From the NCBI GenBank assembly GCA_902787715.1, contig CADAHQ010000001.1, positions 1 to 64,000 on the forward strand: a DNA stretch of 64,000 bases. The letters are read 5' to 3'. Under the pieces are notes generated by a model that was not told where the DNA came from, made no database searches, and was given only the letters and a program-made list of their open reading frames with translations. Positions 53,606-63,945 of the stretch are shown in pieces. Origin of the DNA: an uncultured Lachnospiraceae bacterium (GTDB taxonomy: Bacteria > Bacillota > Clostridia > Lachnospirales > Lachnospiraceae). Every line of letters starts with the position of its first letter. The first letter of the stretch is position 1. The translations under genes were made by a program, and so were the position numbers.

Positions 53606-55918
53606 ATGAGTTTTTTACAGTTGAAGGACATAGGCAAAATCTATGTTTCCGAGAACAATGTCGCGGTCGGAGTACGCGGCGTCAATCTATCGTTTGAACT
53701 GGGGGAATTTGTCGCAATCACCGGTGCATCCGGCTCCGGCAAATCCACCCTGTTAAACGTCTTAAGCGGCATGGATTCCTACGAGGAGGGAGAGCTTTTC
53801 ATCGAAGGCAAATCCACCTCGCACTATCTGCAGGCAGACTGGGAGCAGTACCGGCAGAAATATATCTCGTTTATTTTCCAGGATTACAATATCATCGACA
53901 GCTTCACGGTTTTGCAAAATGTGGAGCTTGCTTTGATGTCCATCACCGATCCGCTTGAACGCAGGAAACGCGCCATCGATCTCATCGACAGAGTTGGGCT
54001 TCGCAAGCATATGAAGCACAAGGGAAGCCATCTCTCGGGCGGACAGAAGCAGCGCACGGTTATTGCGCGGGCACTTGCAAAAGACAGCCCGATTATTCTT
54101 GCGGATGAGCCGAAGGGAAATCTCGATTCCGAGACTTCCAAGGAGATTATCGAACTACTCCGTGAGGTTTCCCGGGACAAACTTCTTATCATGGTCACGC
54201 ATAACTACGACCAGGTGGAAAATGTTGCAACGAGACATATCCGCGTCTATGACGGCGCCATCGAGTCGGACCGCGTGCTTCGAACGGCACAGGAGGTTAC
54301 GGCACCTTCCTTGGAAGGAGAGGTGACGCCCGGAAAGCAAAGGCGTCGCACGCTTTCCAACGGGATTCTTCTGGGGCGCTCCGTGTTCGTTGCGAAACCG
54401 CATCTGAGTCTGTATCTCTGCCTTTTGATGATTGTCGGCGCCGTCGCCATGTTTTTTGTCACGGCTTTTTGCGGCGACTTCCTGAATGTGTTCCGAAAGC
54501 ATCATTTCTTCCGCTACGAAGAGGGACGCGTCGTCATTGTGCATTATGATGACACGCCCGTCACCGAGGAGGAGTTAGAGACCCTCGGGAAAACGATGGG
54601 AGCGAAGAGGACAATCCGGTACGATTATCTCTTTGACTGCAGGCTTAAGGGACTTAAGGCCGATCCGGAAGCAGCGGAGGAAAAACCGGGCACGGCAACG
54701 GATTACAGCACCGATAAGGGCGTGTTTTCGTGCACCTTTGACCGCGATTTCGGGGAGCCGGACATCGGACATTACCCGCAGAGCGAGAGTGAAGTGCTTT
54801 TGTATATGCCGATCTATTACAAAACGGTGTACGACGAGGAGTATATCCGCAAGAACCGGCTCTATGTCGGTGCAACCATCTTTGAGATTGTCGGGGTTGT
54901 ATTTACTGCGGATAACAGCGAGCCCGCGACGGCCCTGATGACCGAGGAGGGCTTCCGAAGGGCGACCTGCGGGTACGCGCTCGATATGGGCATCGAATAT
55001 ATCATCACGGATTACGATGACCCGCAAAAAGTGTTTCCGTACTCCTACGACCGTTTCTTCGGCCAGTCGACGATGCATTTCTACGTCGGCGACCACATGC
55101 CGGAGCACTCCGTGTTCGTTGATTCCCGTGCAGCCATGAGTTTGATTCGAAAACTCAACAATTACGCTGTTCAGATGCGAAGCTTTATGGCACTGCAGAC
55201 GGCGAACCGGTATCTGAACCAGCAACATGACCACAAGGGAGAGCGCGCAAAAGAGCTTTTGCTTGAAAATAACCTGCTTTCTCAGTATGACGGTCTGACG
55301 GAACCGTCTTACGATGCGCGCTATGTGAATATTTACGTGAGTCCCGACCTCGCGTGGGATATGCTTCTCGCGTGCGGGAACAAGAACTACAATCAGGGAA
55401 GCCTCTTTTTTGAAAACCGGAAGGAGGCCGCAGAGGCAGCGAAAAAACTGAATGATATGAAATATGTAGCGCTCACCGCCGATGACACCTATGACCCCGA
55501 TGTGGAAAACCTTGTGTCGGAGTTTTTGACAGCTGCATTGAAAGCTCTTGTGTGGATTGTCGCCATCGCGTTTCTCGCATTTTTCATAAATCTCTGCAGC
55601 CACAGGGCAATCGCCGCATTTCGCGCGGATATGGCAATAATGCGATCCATGGGAATTCCCGCGAAGGTCATTCGCATCGGTATCTATGTGCGCATGTTTC
55701 TCTCGCTTCTGCCTGCATTTGTCGTGATTCCCGTGCTTGCGTATGTGGTTTACCACATTCCGAAGATGAATGCGAAGCTGATGTATCTGCAGCCGGGGCA
55801 CTATGTCCTTTTGTACGTCGGGCTTTTCCTTCTGATGCTGCGGGTTACCGGAGCGCAGGTGGGAAAACTGTTCTCCCAGAGTGTTAAGAGAACGCTGCGG
55901 GGAGGTGAGGAAGCATGA
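53606..55918 (+). CDS. ABC ATPase-permease fusion, type A, copy 1
   Basis: A 770-residue protein. The ATPase (residues 1-225) has Walker A GASGSGKST near residue 40, LSGGQKQRTVIAR near 143, and Walker B with ADEPKGNLD, where the usual Thr of DEPTGNLD is Lys. A helix at about 272-293 is followed by an ectodomain of about 340 residues and three helices from residue 645; SMGIPAKVIRIGIYVRMF is the FtsX-type loop. It starts behind GGGGGG. It overlaps the type B gene by four bases, so the two probably form a heterodimer. Substrate unknown. Confidence 0.92.
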   Translation: MSFLQLKDIGKIYVSENNVAVGVRGVNLSFELGEFVAITGASGSGKSTLLNVLSGMDSYEEGELFIEGKSTSHYLQADWEQYRQKYISFIFQDYNIIDSFTVLQNVELALMSITDPLERRKRAIDLIDRVGLRKHMKHKGSHLSGGQKQRTVIARALAKDSPIILADEPKGNLDSETSKEIIELLREVSRDKLLIMVTHNYDQVENVATRHIRVYDGAIESDRVLRTAQEVTAPSLEGEVTPGKQRRRTLSNGILLGRSVFVAKPHLSLYLCLLMIVGAVAMFFVTAFCGDFLNVFRKHHFFRYEEGRVVIVHYDDTPVTEEELETLGKTMGAKRTIRYDYLFDCRLKGLKADPEAAEEKPGTATDYSTDKGVFSCTFDRDFGEPDIGHYPQSESEVLLYMPIYYKTVYDEEYIRKNRLYVGATIFEIVGVVFTADNSEPATALMTEEGFRRATCGYALDMGIEYIITDYDDPQKVFPYSYDRFFGQSTMHFYVGDHMPEHSVFVDSRAAMSLIRKLNNYAVQMRSFMALQTANRYLNQQHDHKGERAKELLLENNLLSQYDGLTEPSYDARYVNIYVSPDLAWDMLLACGNKNYNQGSLFFENRKEAAEAAKKLNDMKYVALTADDTYDPDVENLVSEFLTAALKALVWIVAIAFLAFFINLCSHRAIAAFRADMAIMRSMGIPAKVIRIGIYVRMFLSLLPAFVVIPVLAYVVYHIPKMNAKLMYLQPGHYVLLYVGLFLLMLRVTGAQVGKLFSQSVKRTLRGGEEA

Positions 55919-58758
55919 TTAGGATTGATCATCTCGACAAATACTATAACCGCGGGGCGGAGAATGAAATCCATGTGTTAAACGACGTCTCGCTGGAGCT
56001 TCCCGACAAGGGAATGATTGCCGTCTTCGGCCAAAGCGGCTGCGGTAAGACAACGCTTCTTAGCGTGATCGGAGGCCTTGACCGCGCGAACAGCGGAACC
56101 GTGGAGATCGACGGTGCCGTGATGAGCGTGGACGATCCGGTCATCCGAAACAAGGAGATCGGCGTCATCTTCCAAAACTACAGCTTAAACCGCGAGGAGA
56201 CCGTCGCGGAAAATGTTGCCGATGCGCTCCGCCTGTGCGGAATGGATGATGCAACGGAAATCGAAGAGCGCGTGGAGGCTGCTCTTGCCGGCGTCGGTAT
56301 GAGCATGTACAGGGACCGTCTTCCGGACACCTTGTCCGGCGGTCAGCAGCAACGCGTCGCCATTGCGCGCGCCATTGTCAAGAATCCTCCGGTTCTTTTG
56401 GCCGATGAACCAACCGGCAATCTCGACGAGACAAACACCATCCTTGTGATGGACATCCTAAAGGCCATGTCAAAGGACCGTCTTGTCGTGATCGTCACGC
56501 ACGAGGCCAATCTTGTGGACTGTTACTGCGATATGGTGGTGGAACTCAAGGACGGGGCTGTCACGGACATCCGCACCAACGAAAACGCCGGCGGGTATTC
56601 CGCAAAAAGGCGGAATGAAATCTTCCTCGGGGAACTCCCCCGGGAAGTGACCGAGAATACTAAGCTCTCCGTGGAATACTACGGAGAGGAGCCCGGAGAC
56701 CCGGTTAAGATCACCGTGGTCAACCACGGCGGAAGGCTGTTTTTAAAGATACACAACGATAAGGTGACAATCCTTGATGAGAGCAGCGAAGTGAAGCTTC
56801 GGGAGGGAGTTTTCAACGCCAAGGAGGAGCTGGCTGCCAAAGAGAAGAACATCGACATGTCGAAGCTCACACCGGTGGAAGGGAAGGAATACGGCCGGCT
56901 GTTCCGCTTCGGACAGACGGTAAAAAACGGTTTCCACTCCGGCTTTCGCCGCATGATGAAGAAAAAGAGCAAGCAACGACTCCGCGCATGTCTGGCGCTG
57001 TTCGGGGCGGTATTTGTCTTCCTGAGCGCTGCCTGCAGTGTCGGTATACGCGAAAGAATCGAGCTTCGCAGACAATTGAACGAGAATGTGTTTTTGGTGT
57101 GTGCCGGCAAGGAAGACATCTCTGCGCAGATGTGGGAGGCGTTGTCGGACCCGGATTCCGGAATTGTTGATTTCTACACAAGAGGTGAGATAAGATCCAC
57201 AAACACCGGAGAGACGAAGGTTTTGTTCCGCATGGTGGAGTATGACAGTGCGGGTACCTTCGAGGGCGGATTTGACGCCTCGGAAGACCTTGAATATCCG
57301 ACGACCTTCCTTCCCTCGGAGGAAGCGAAGGGACGAAAACTTCTCGCCGGGAAAAATGCAGACCTTACGGACGCCGAGGTTGTAATTACCTCCGAGCTAG
57401 CCGACAGAATCCTTAGGGATGTCCCGTTTCGGTTTATGAAGGATTACTCGAATCTGCGGGGGATGCAGTGTATCTACCGGATCGAGGATAAAACGTTTAC
57501 ATTCATCGTTGCCGGCGTCGTCGATGCCGATGAGCCTGCTGCGTTTGTCACGTCCCGCGCGCTCGATTACATCTCACTGTACGGGATGTTCGGTGCTTTT
57601 GACAATGTTTTTGACGACCGGTCGGGAGAGTTCGGAGTAAAGCCCGGAGAGTGCATTGTCGTTCGCGCGAACAAAGGGCAATTCGACTATGATTATATTG
57701 ATTTCTACGGATATCCGTACGCGGAAGCCAGCCCCGACGAGGACGACGGCGAGTATGCTCCGGGAGATTTAATCACCTATAACGGGGTGCCGCTTAAGGT
57801 CGTATCGTATGTGGACGCGAAACTCCCCAAGGAGGAGGATATCCTGAACCAGTTGGGATATGATTCCTGGGCGGCGGTAGCTTCCGACAAATCCTTGGAA
57901 GTCATGATTCAGTTTTCGGAAGTGATGGAAAGACAGAACACACTTCGTCAGGAGATGGCGGATAAGATGAAGGATAATTTTGCGTTTGCGCAGAATAAAC
58001 CGATTCTTTCCTACTTCGAAAACAACAGGAAACTGATAATCGTACATCCGGAGGATTTTCACAAGATAAGCCGTGCGGTCGGGCTTACCGACCGGAAAGC
58101 CATGAGTCACTACGAGGTCGGAAGAGGTCCCGAACCGTTTGAGAAGCTCATGAAGTTCTCCCGGCACATGTATGAGTACGGTTCGGTATACTATCAGGTG
58201 TATTCCGAGGACCCGGAGAAGACGGAGAAGTATCTGGCGGAGCATTTTGCGAACCTTCCCGTGCCGAACAACAGTTTAACCGGCGCGGAGGATACGGGGT
58301 CGAAGGCGTATTATACGCCCGAGGACCGCTTTGACCGTTCGTATGTGACCATAGGAAGCCATGTGAAACAGTTCTTGTTCATCTGGGTGGGAGTGCTTGT
58401 CCTCATGTGCATCTGCATGTATTTCATCATGAAATCCACGGTCATGGGACGTATGCGCGAGATCGGAATCTACCGCGCGATCGGTACTTCCTCGAAAAAT
58501 GTGGTGTTCCGCTTCGCCGTGGAAACCGGCGTTGTGGTGACGATGAGCGTGATTTTGGGGTATCTTGCGGCCTCTGCCGTTGTCTGGTACATCCTAAACA
58601 ACAGCGGTATGGCCGGGCGACTGCTATACTATCCGCTGTGGATCGCGGTGCTTGTCGGACTTTTGCTCTACGCCGTATGCATTCCGTGTGGAATTCTGCC
58701 GGTTTTGCGGCTCACCAAAAAGACGCCGAGCGAGATCTTGGCCAAATATGATATTTAA
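55915..58758 (+). CDS. ABC ATPase-permease fusion, type B, copy 1
   Basis: A 947-residue protein. Walker [12 protein letters not shown] lies near residue 39, [15 protein letters not shown] follows, and Walker B has ADEPTGNLD. Between the ATPase and the first helix sits an extra cytosolic stretch (about residues 230-345) with KITVVNHGGRLFLKIHND and [11 protein letters not shown], absent from type A and from usual MacB proteins. A helix near 365, a large ectodomain and three C-terminal helices follow, with [15 protein letters not shown] and the tail [12 protein letters not shown]. Pairs with the type A protein. Confidence 0.92.
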   Translation: MIRIDHLDKYYNRGAENEIHVLNDVSLELPDKGMIAVFGQSGCGKTTLLSVIGGLDRANSGTVEIDGAVMSVDDPVIRNKEIGVIFQNYSLNREETVAENVADALRLCGMDDATEIEERVEAALAGVGMSMYRDRLPDTLSGGQQQRVAIARAIVKNPPVLLADEPTGNLDETNTILVMDILKAMSKDRLVVIVTHEANLVDCYCDMVVELKDGAVTDIRTNENAGGYSAKRRNEIFLGELPREVTENTKLSVEYYGEEPGDPVKITVVNHGGRLFLKIHNDKVTILDESSEVKLREGVFNAKEELAAKEKNIDMSKLTPVEGKEYGRLFRFGQTVKNGFHSGFRRMMKKKSKQRLRACLALFGAVFVFLSAACSVGIRERIELRRQLNENVFLVCAGKEDISAQMWEALSDPDSGIVDFYTRGEIRSTNTGETKVLFRMVEYDSAGTFEGGFDASEDLEYPTTFLPSEEAKGRKLLAGKNADLTDAEVVITSELADRILRDVPFRFMKDYSNLRGMQCIYRIEDKTFTFIVAGVVDADEPAAFVTSRALDYISLYGMFGAFDNVFDDRSGEFGVKPGECIVVRANKGQFDYDYIDFYGYPYAEASPDEDDGEYAPGDLITYNGVPLKVVSYVDAKLPKEEDILNQLGYDSWAAVASDKSLEVMIQFSEVMERQNTLRQEMADKMKDNFAFAQNKPILSYFENNRKLIIVHPEDFHKISRAVGLTDRKAMSHYEVGRGPEPFEKLMKFSRHMYEYGSVYYQVYSEDPEKTEKYLAEHFANLPVPNNSLTGAEDTGSKAYYTPEDRFDRSYVTIGSHVKQFLFIWVGVLVLMCICMYFIMKSTVMGRMREIGIYRAIGTSSKNVVFRFAVETGVVVTMSVILGYLAASAVVWYILNNSGMAGRLLYYPLWIAVLVGLLLYAVCIPCGILPVLRLTKKTPSEILAKYDI

Positions 58759-58794
58759 TGATGCAAAAATAATATGTGAACGGAGGAGAAGAGA

Positions 58795-61110
58795 ATGGGC
58801 TTTTTGAAACTTTCCAACATCGGAAAGATTTATGTGTCCGAAGGCAATGTCACCGTGGGTATCCGCGGTGTCAATCTCGAGTTTGAACTCGGGGAATTTG
58901 TCGCCATCACCGGTGCGTCCGGCTCCGGCAAATCCACCCTCTTAAACGTTTTAAGCGGTATGGATTCCTACGAGGAGGGCGAGCTCTTCATCGAGGGAAA
59001 GCCGACGTCGCACTATCTGCAGACCGACTGGGAGGAGTACCGGGAGAAGTATATCTCTTTTATCTTCCAGGATTACAACATTATCGACAGCTTTACGGTT
59101 TTACAAAACGTGGAGCTTGCTCTTATGACCATCACCGATCCGCTGGAGCGCCGCAAGCGCGCAATCGAGCTGATTGAACGTGTCGGCTTAAAGAGCCACA
59201 TGAAGCACAAGGGCAGCCAGCTCTCCGGCGGTCAGAAGCAGCGTACGGTTATCGCCCGGGCGCTGGCCAAGGACAGCCCGATTATCCTTGCCGATGAGCC
59301 CACCGGCAATCTGGACTCGGAGACTTCGAAGGAGATAGTTGCACTCCTGCGGGAGGTTTCCAAGGACAAGCTCTTAATCATGGTTACTCACAATTTTGAG
59401 CAGGTGGAGGATGTGGCAACGAGACACGTCCGCGTCTTCGACGGCGCCATCGAATCGGACCGCGTGCTTCGAAAGACAAATCCTATGGAACTGACGGAGA
59501 CCGGGGAGGAGATTGTCACACCCGGAAAGGAGCGTCTGCGCACGCTTTCCAACGGCTTTTTACTCGGCCGCTCCATCTTTTTTTCCAAGCCGCAGCTCAG
59601 CATTTTTCTTTGTTTGTTGCTGTTAATCGGCTCCTTTGCAGTGTTCTTCGCAACAACGTTCTGCGGGGATTTTACGAAGATGTTTAAATCCTTCTATCTG
59701 TTCCGCAGGGAGCCCGGGCGATTGATTGTCGTCCATCAGGAGGAGGCTGCATTTACCGACGACGAGATTGAAAAGCTTGTTTCGTCCACCGGGGCGGAAG
59801 GGTATTGCCGTTACGATTATCTTTACGACACGAGGATGTCGGGCGGGGCGCCTTTACGGACGAACCAGCTGGATCTTATCACGGATGAGGAGATCGGACA
59901 CTATATCTGTGTGCCCATGAAGGATGTGGGAAGCCCCGACATCGGGCGATATCCGCAGACCAAGACAGAAGTGATGTTGATTCTGCCGATCTTTTATAAA
60001 GTGGAGTACGGCGATACGGCAATCGCCGTTGATACGCTGGATTTCTACGACGTGCCCTTCCAAATCGTGGGAATTAAGTACTATGCGGACAAGTCCGTTG
60101 AACCGAGAGCCATGTTCACACAGGAAGGCTTTGACCTGGTGACAACCATCTACGGCTTTGACGGCGCGGTTTCCGTTTCGGAATATCTCCGAAACGGAAA
60201 GGAGGCCGAGCTTACACTCTCGAAGAAAGGGTCGTCCTTGTTCTTTGTTGTAAGTCCCGAGCTGCCGGAAAATGCAATCTACATTCAGGATGATGAGCTG
60301 AACGAAGAGTTTAGGCAATGTGACTCGATTTCCCTGAGTGTCAGCACGAAGGCGAATTACGAAAGAAACGCCTGGTCACAGGGACGGCAGATGCTGGATA
60401 TCTATGAGGAATTATTCAATTCGGTAAAAGAAAAGAAGAAGGGCATAACCCTCACAAAAGAACAGATGCTTTTTGACAAGCCCAATGTCTATCTGCCGCA
60501 TATGACGTCCCGCTACACGCTGGTTTTAATCGGTGAAGGCGTGGCGAAGGAGCTTTTGGACAACACCATCAAAGACTCCTACAAACAGCTCAGTTTGTTC
60601 TTCCCTTCGGACCGGGCTGCAAAAAAAGCGGCGAAGGAACTGAAGAAGCAGGATTATGTGGCGGTAACCACGAAGGAGACCTACAAGGCCGATTTCATGA
60701 CCATGTTTGAGTTGATTCTGTCGTCGTTCATGCAGGCGGTTGTGTGGTTCTTAATCGTTGTATTTGTTGCATTTTTCGTCAATCTCTGCAGCCATAAGAG
60801 CGTGGAGGCATTCAAGGATGACCTCTCCATCATGCGTTCCATGGGTATCCCGGTTAAGGTAATCCGCACCGGTATCTATGTGCGTATGTTCTTAGCGTTG
60901 CTTCCGGCGTTTGTTCTGATTCCGGTTGTGGCATATTTCCTGTATCACGATCCGCAGTGGAATCTGAATCTGTACTATATCAAACCCTGGAATTACCTGA
61001 TTCTGTATCTGGGTATGATTTTGCTAACGCTCCGGGTAACGAGAAAACAGATTAAGTCGTTGTTCTCGGAAAGCGTCAAGAAATCGCTGAAGGGGGGTGA
61101 GGATGTATGA
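58795..61110 (+). CDS. ABC ATPase-permease fusion, type A, copy 2
   Basis: A 771-residue paralogue of the protein at 53606. The ATPase part is nearly the same, with a normal ADEPTGNLD in place of ADEPKGNLD. The first helix is ISIFLCLLLLIGSFAVFFATTF-like near residue 275; the ectodomain has diverged, so ligand choice may differ. Three C-terminal helices and SMGIPVKVIRTGIYVRMF close it. The start follows GGAGGAG, 36 bases after copy 1 of type B. It overlaps the next gene by four bases. Confidence 0.92.
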   Translation: MGFLKLSNIGKIYVSEGNVTVGIRGVNLEFELGEFVAITGASGSGKSTLLNVLSGMDSYEEGELFIEGKPTSHYLQTDWEEYREKYISFIFQDYNIIDSFTVLQNVELALMTITDPLERRKRAIELIERVGLKSHMKHKGSQLSGGQKQRTVIARALAKDSPIILADEPTGNLDSETSKEIVALLREVSKDKLLIMVTHNFEQVEDVATRHVRVFDGAIESDRVLRKTNPMELTETGEEIVTPGKERLRTLSNGFLLGRSIFFSKPQLSIFLCLLLLIGSFAVFFATTFCGDFTKMFKSFYLFRREPGRLIVVHQEEAAFTDDEIEKLVSSTGAEGYCRYDYLYDTRMSGGAPLRTNQLDLITDEEIGHYICVPMKDVGSPDIGRYPQTKTEVMLILPIFYKVEYGDTAIAVDTLDFYDVPFQIVGIKYYADKSVEPRAMFTQEGFDLVTTIYGFDGAVSVSEYLRNGKEAELTLSKKGSSLFFVVSPELPENAIYIQDDELNEEFRQCDSISLSVSTKANYERNAWSQGRQMLDIYEELFNSVKEKKKGITLTKEQMLFDKPNVYLPHMTSRYTLVLIGEGVAKELLDNTIKDSYKQLSLFFPSDRAAKKAAKELKKQDYVAVTTKETYKADFMTMFELILSSFMQAVVWFLIVVFVAFFVNLCSHKSVEAFKDDLSIMRSMGIPVKVIRTGIYVRMFLALLPAFVLIPVVAYFLYHDPQWNLNLYYIKPWNYLILYLGMILLTLRVTRKQIKSLFSESVKKSLKGGEDV

Positions 61111-63851
61111 TTCGGTTGAATCTTCTGAACAAGTTTTACAACCGCGGAAAACAAAATGAGATTCATGTGCTGAATGACATCAACTTAGAGCTCCCCGACA
61201 AGGGAATGTGGGCGATTTTCGGCCCAAGCGGCTGCGGTAAGACCACGCTCCTCAACGTTATCGGCGGTATGGATGAACTAAGCGGCGGCGAGGTGGTTTT
61301 GGAGGACACTGTGATGTCTTCGGACAATTCGGTCGTTCGCAACCGGGATGTCGGAATTATCTTCCAAAACTACAACTTGAATCGCGATGAGACCGTGTAT
61401 GAAAACGTGGCGGATGCACTCCGCCTGTGCGGCATGCGCGATGAGGAGACCATCAAAACAAGAGTGGAGGCTGCCCTTCGCAATGTCGGTATGGAGATGT
61501 TCGCAAAGCGCCTTCCGGACACCCTCTCCGGCGGTCAGCAGCAGCGCGTTGCCATCGCCCGGGCGATTGTGAAGAACCCCAAGGTTATCCTGGCGGATGA
61601 GCCTACCGGCAATCTCGATGAGGCAAATACAATTCTCGTCATGGATATCCTCAAGGAGATGTCGAAGGAACATCTGGTTTTGTTGGTTACCCACGAGGCA
61701 AACCTTGTGGATTACTATTGCGATACCGTGGTGGAGCTTAAGGACGGGCAGATTGTCGGCATCCGGAATAACGAATCCGCTAACGGCTATGTTGCAAGAG
61801 ATAAGAATGAAATTTTCCTCGGGGAACTGAATAAAAAGGATTGTGCGGACGAAAATATCGACGTTGCATTTTACGGGGAAAAGCCTTCTGAGCCTTTGAA
61901 AATCACGGTTGTGAACCACAACGGCCGGATGTTCCTCCGGGTTGACACGCCTAAGGTGACGGTTTTGGACAGCGCCAGCGAGGTGAAGCTTCGCGAGGGC
62001 GTATACACGGAAACCGAGGCAGTGGAGCGCAAGGAGAGTAACGTCGACATGACGGACCTGCCGCCCTTTGAGGGGACAGAGTACGGAAAGCTGTTCGGCT
62101 TCAAATCCTCCGTTGTCAACGGTTACCGGCAGAATTACCGCTCCATGATGAAAAAGAAGAGCAAAAAGCGCCTCGGCTTTTGCCTCGGCTTGTTCGGTGC
62201 CGTGATTGTATTCCTCACTGCGGTGTTCAGTCGCGGAATCAAGGAATTCTTCAAGGTGAAGGAAGAATTTAACGAGAATGTCATTTTGGTTGCGGCGACG
62301 TCGGAAGATATTTCCGAGAAAATCATCGCTGCCTTAAACGACCCGGAGTCCGGAATCGATGATGTTTCGCTTCGGTACAACGGTGACGTCAACATGTCGG
62401 ACGGCGAGCTTCGGGCGTATTTTGTGAGCTTTGAAACGGCAGGTTTTTACGATGTCGGATACGCCGAGGAAAACAGCATGAGTGTCAATGCTTCCGTGCT
62501 GTCGGACAAACTTCTTTCCAACATGAAATGTCTGACCGGAAGAAAAGACGGGCTCACGGAGATGGAGGCGGTGATTACCAAGCACGTAGCCGACCTGTTC
62601 CTCGAGAAGTCGCCCTATCCGTACATCAGTGACTATTCCGACCTTCTTTCCATGCGGTGCGGACTGCCGTACAACGCAGAATTAGTGAAGATCGTCGGTA
62701 TCGTGGATTCCGATGAGATGGCAGTCTATATTTCGGATATGGATCTGGACCGTCTGAGTATGCGCTACGGAATGTTCCGAAGTGTTCTCTGCGATGAGAA
62801 CGATGATTATCATCTTGCGCCGGGAGAGTGCATGGTAGTGCGCAACAGGCATCTCGAGCAGTATAACAACGACGATTTGGCCCACCTGGCAGAAACGGAA
62901 CTGAAGGTCGGAGATCCTCTCATGCTGAACGGGCTTCCTCTTACAGTGGCAAAGTATTATGACATATCTCTTTACGATTTTTCGCAGAGACCCAGAAGTC
63001 AGGATGAAATGACGCCGGAGCAGAAGGAAGCGCTTCAGAAGCAAAACGAGGAACGCGAGCCGCTTCGGGATGAAATCTTCTCGAGAATCCGAAGAATCGA
63101 TACGGTGAAACCTAGCATTATTATCGTGAATGCGGAGGATTTCCACAAGGTGGCCCGTATCATCGGCGTGACGTCGTTGAACATTATCGATAGCGAAAAG
63201 TCGGCGGGCGAGATGAAGTTTGACGGGAAGGGAACGCAGAGTTCTTACAACGCACAGGGGTATTACACCTCCTTAGCCTATTACCAACTGCACTCCAATG
63301 ATTTGAAGAAAACTAAAGAGTATGTCAACCGGGTGTTCGGCGGGCTGGAAAATCCTGTGGAGGCGTCGGACGGCAGAATCACCTCCAGAGGCGAGGGCGC
63401 CATCATCACTCCGGAGTACCGCTTCCAGGAATTATTCAAATCCGTCCGGAGAACAGTTTGGAAACTGTTCATCGCTTGGGCCGTAGTTCTTGGTCTGATG
63501 TGTGTTTGCATGCTCTTTATCATGAAATCGAACATCATGAATCGCACCAGAGAAATCGGAATCTACCGCGCCATCGGCGTATCCGGGAAGAATATCCTGT
63601 TCCGGTTTGCCGTGGAAATCGGCGTTGTGGTGACCTTCAGCGTATTTATCGGGTATCTGCTTTCGTCCGTAATCGTGCGCTTCATCCTAAAGCACGGCGG
63701 GATGGCGGAGAGCCTGTTGTACTACCCGTGGTGGCTTGCTCTGCTGGTGCTGGGATTTTTGTATGCGGTTTGCATCGTATTCGGCATCTTCCCGGTTTGG
63801 CGCATCCTTCGCAAAACGCCCAGCGAGATTTTGGCGAAGTACGACATTTAA
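61107..63851 (+). CDS. ABC ATPase-permease fusion, type B, copy 2
   Basis: A 914-residue paralogue of the protein at 55915. Walker [27 protein letters not shown] and ADEPTGNLD are intact. The same extra cytosolic stretch is present ([16 protein letters not shown] and [11 protein letters not shown]), then [10 protein letters not shown] before the first helix. The ectodomain differs from copy 1 and is shorter. It ends [12 protein letters not shown] like copy 1. The gene closes the array; a terminator lies about 50 bases downstream. Confidence 0.92.
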   Translation: MIRLNLLNKFYNRGKQNEIHVLNDINLELPDKGMWAIFGPSGCGKTTLLNVIGGMDELSGGEVVLEDTVMSSDNSVVRNRDVGIIFQNYNLNRDETVYENVADALRLCGMRDEETIKTRVEAALRNVGMEMFAKRLPDTLSGGQQQRVAIARAIVKNPKVILADEPTGNLDEANTILVMDILKEMSKEHLVLLVTHEANLVDYYCDTVVELKDGQIVGIRNNESANGYVARDKNEIFLGELNKKDCADENIDVAFYGEKPSEPLKITVVNHNGRMFLRVDTPKVTVLDSASEVKLREGVYTETEAVERKESNVDMTDLPPFEGTEYGKLFGFKSSVVNGYRQNYRSMMKKKSKKRLGFCLGLFGAVIVFLTAVFSRGIKEFFKVKEEFNENVILVAATSEDISEKIIAALNDPESGIDDVSLRYNGDVNMSDGELRAYFVSFETAGFYDVGYAEENSMSVNASVLSDKLLSNMKCLTGRKDGLTEMEAVITKHVADLFLEKSPYPYISDYSDLLSMRCGLPYNAELVKIVGIVDSDEMAVYISDMDLDRLSMRYGMFRSVLCDENDDYHLAPGECMVVRNRHLEQYNNDDLAHLAETELKVGDPLMLNGLPLTVAKYYDISLYDFSQRPRSQDEMTPEQKEALQKQNEEREPLRDEIFSRIRRIDTVKPSIIIVNAEDFHKVARIIGVTSLNIIDSEKSAGEMKFDGKGTQSSYNAQGYYTSLAYYQLHSNDLKKTKEYVNRVFGGLENPVEASDGRITSRGEGAIITPEYRFQELFKSVRRTVWKLFIAWAVVLGLMCVCMLFIMKSNIMNRTREIGIYRAIGVSGKNILFRFAVEIGVVVTFSVFIGYLLSSVIVRFILKHGGMAESLLYYPWWLALLVLGFLYAVCIVFGIFPVWRILRKTPSEILAKYDI

Positions 63852-63903
63852 TTCGCCTTCGCGGCAAATCCACCCGGCATCGGAACAAACGTATTCTAAT
63901 CAA

Positions 63904-63945
63904 AAACAGCACGGAACCGTTGCGGCTTCGTGCTGTTTGTTTTTT
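63904..63945 (+). terminator. Intrinsic terminator after the ABC array
   Basis: AAACAGCACG pairs perfectly with CGTGCTGTTT (10 pairs); the loop contains a further CCG/CGG pairing. TGTTTTTT follows. No gene is seen from here to the end of the window. Confidence 0.85.

Larger units (their letters stand above)
53606..63851. repeat. Tandem duplication of a two-gene ABC module
   Basis: Genes 53606-55918 and 58795-61110 are paralogues, and so are 55915-58758 and 61107-63851. The ATPase parts are nearly the same in protein and similar in DNA, with the same ATGA overlap inside each pair; the ectodomains have diverged. Order is A1-B1-A2-B2, so a whole pair was copied in tandem. Confidence 0.9.

Noticed and set aside
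54575-55801. Reverse-strand frame of 408 codons opposite the type A transporter
   Set aside because: Shadow of a forward gene with intact motifs and paralogue support.
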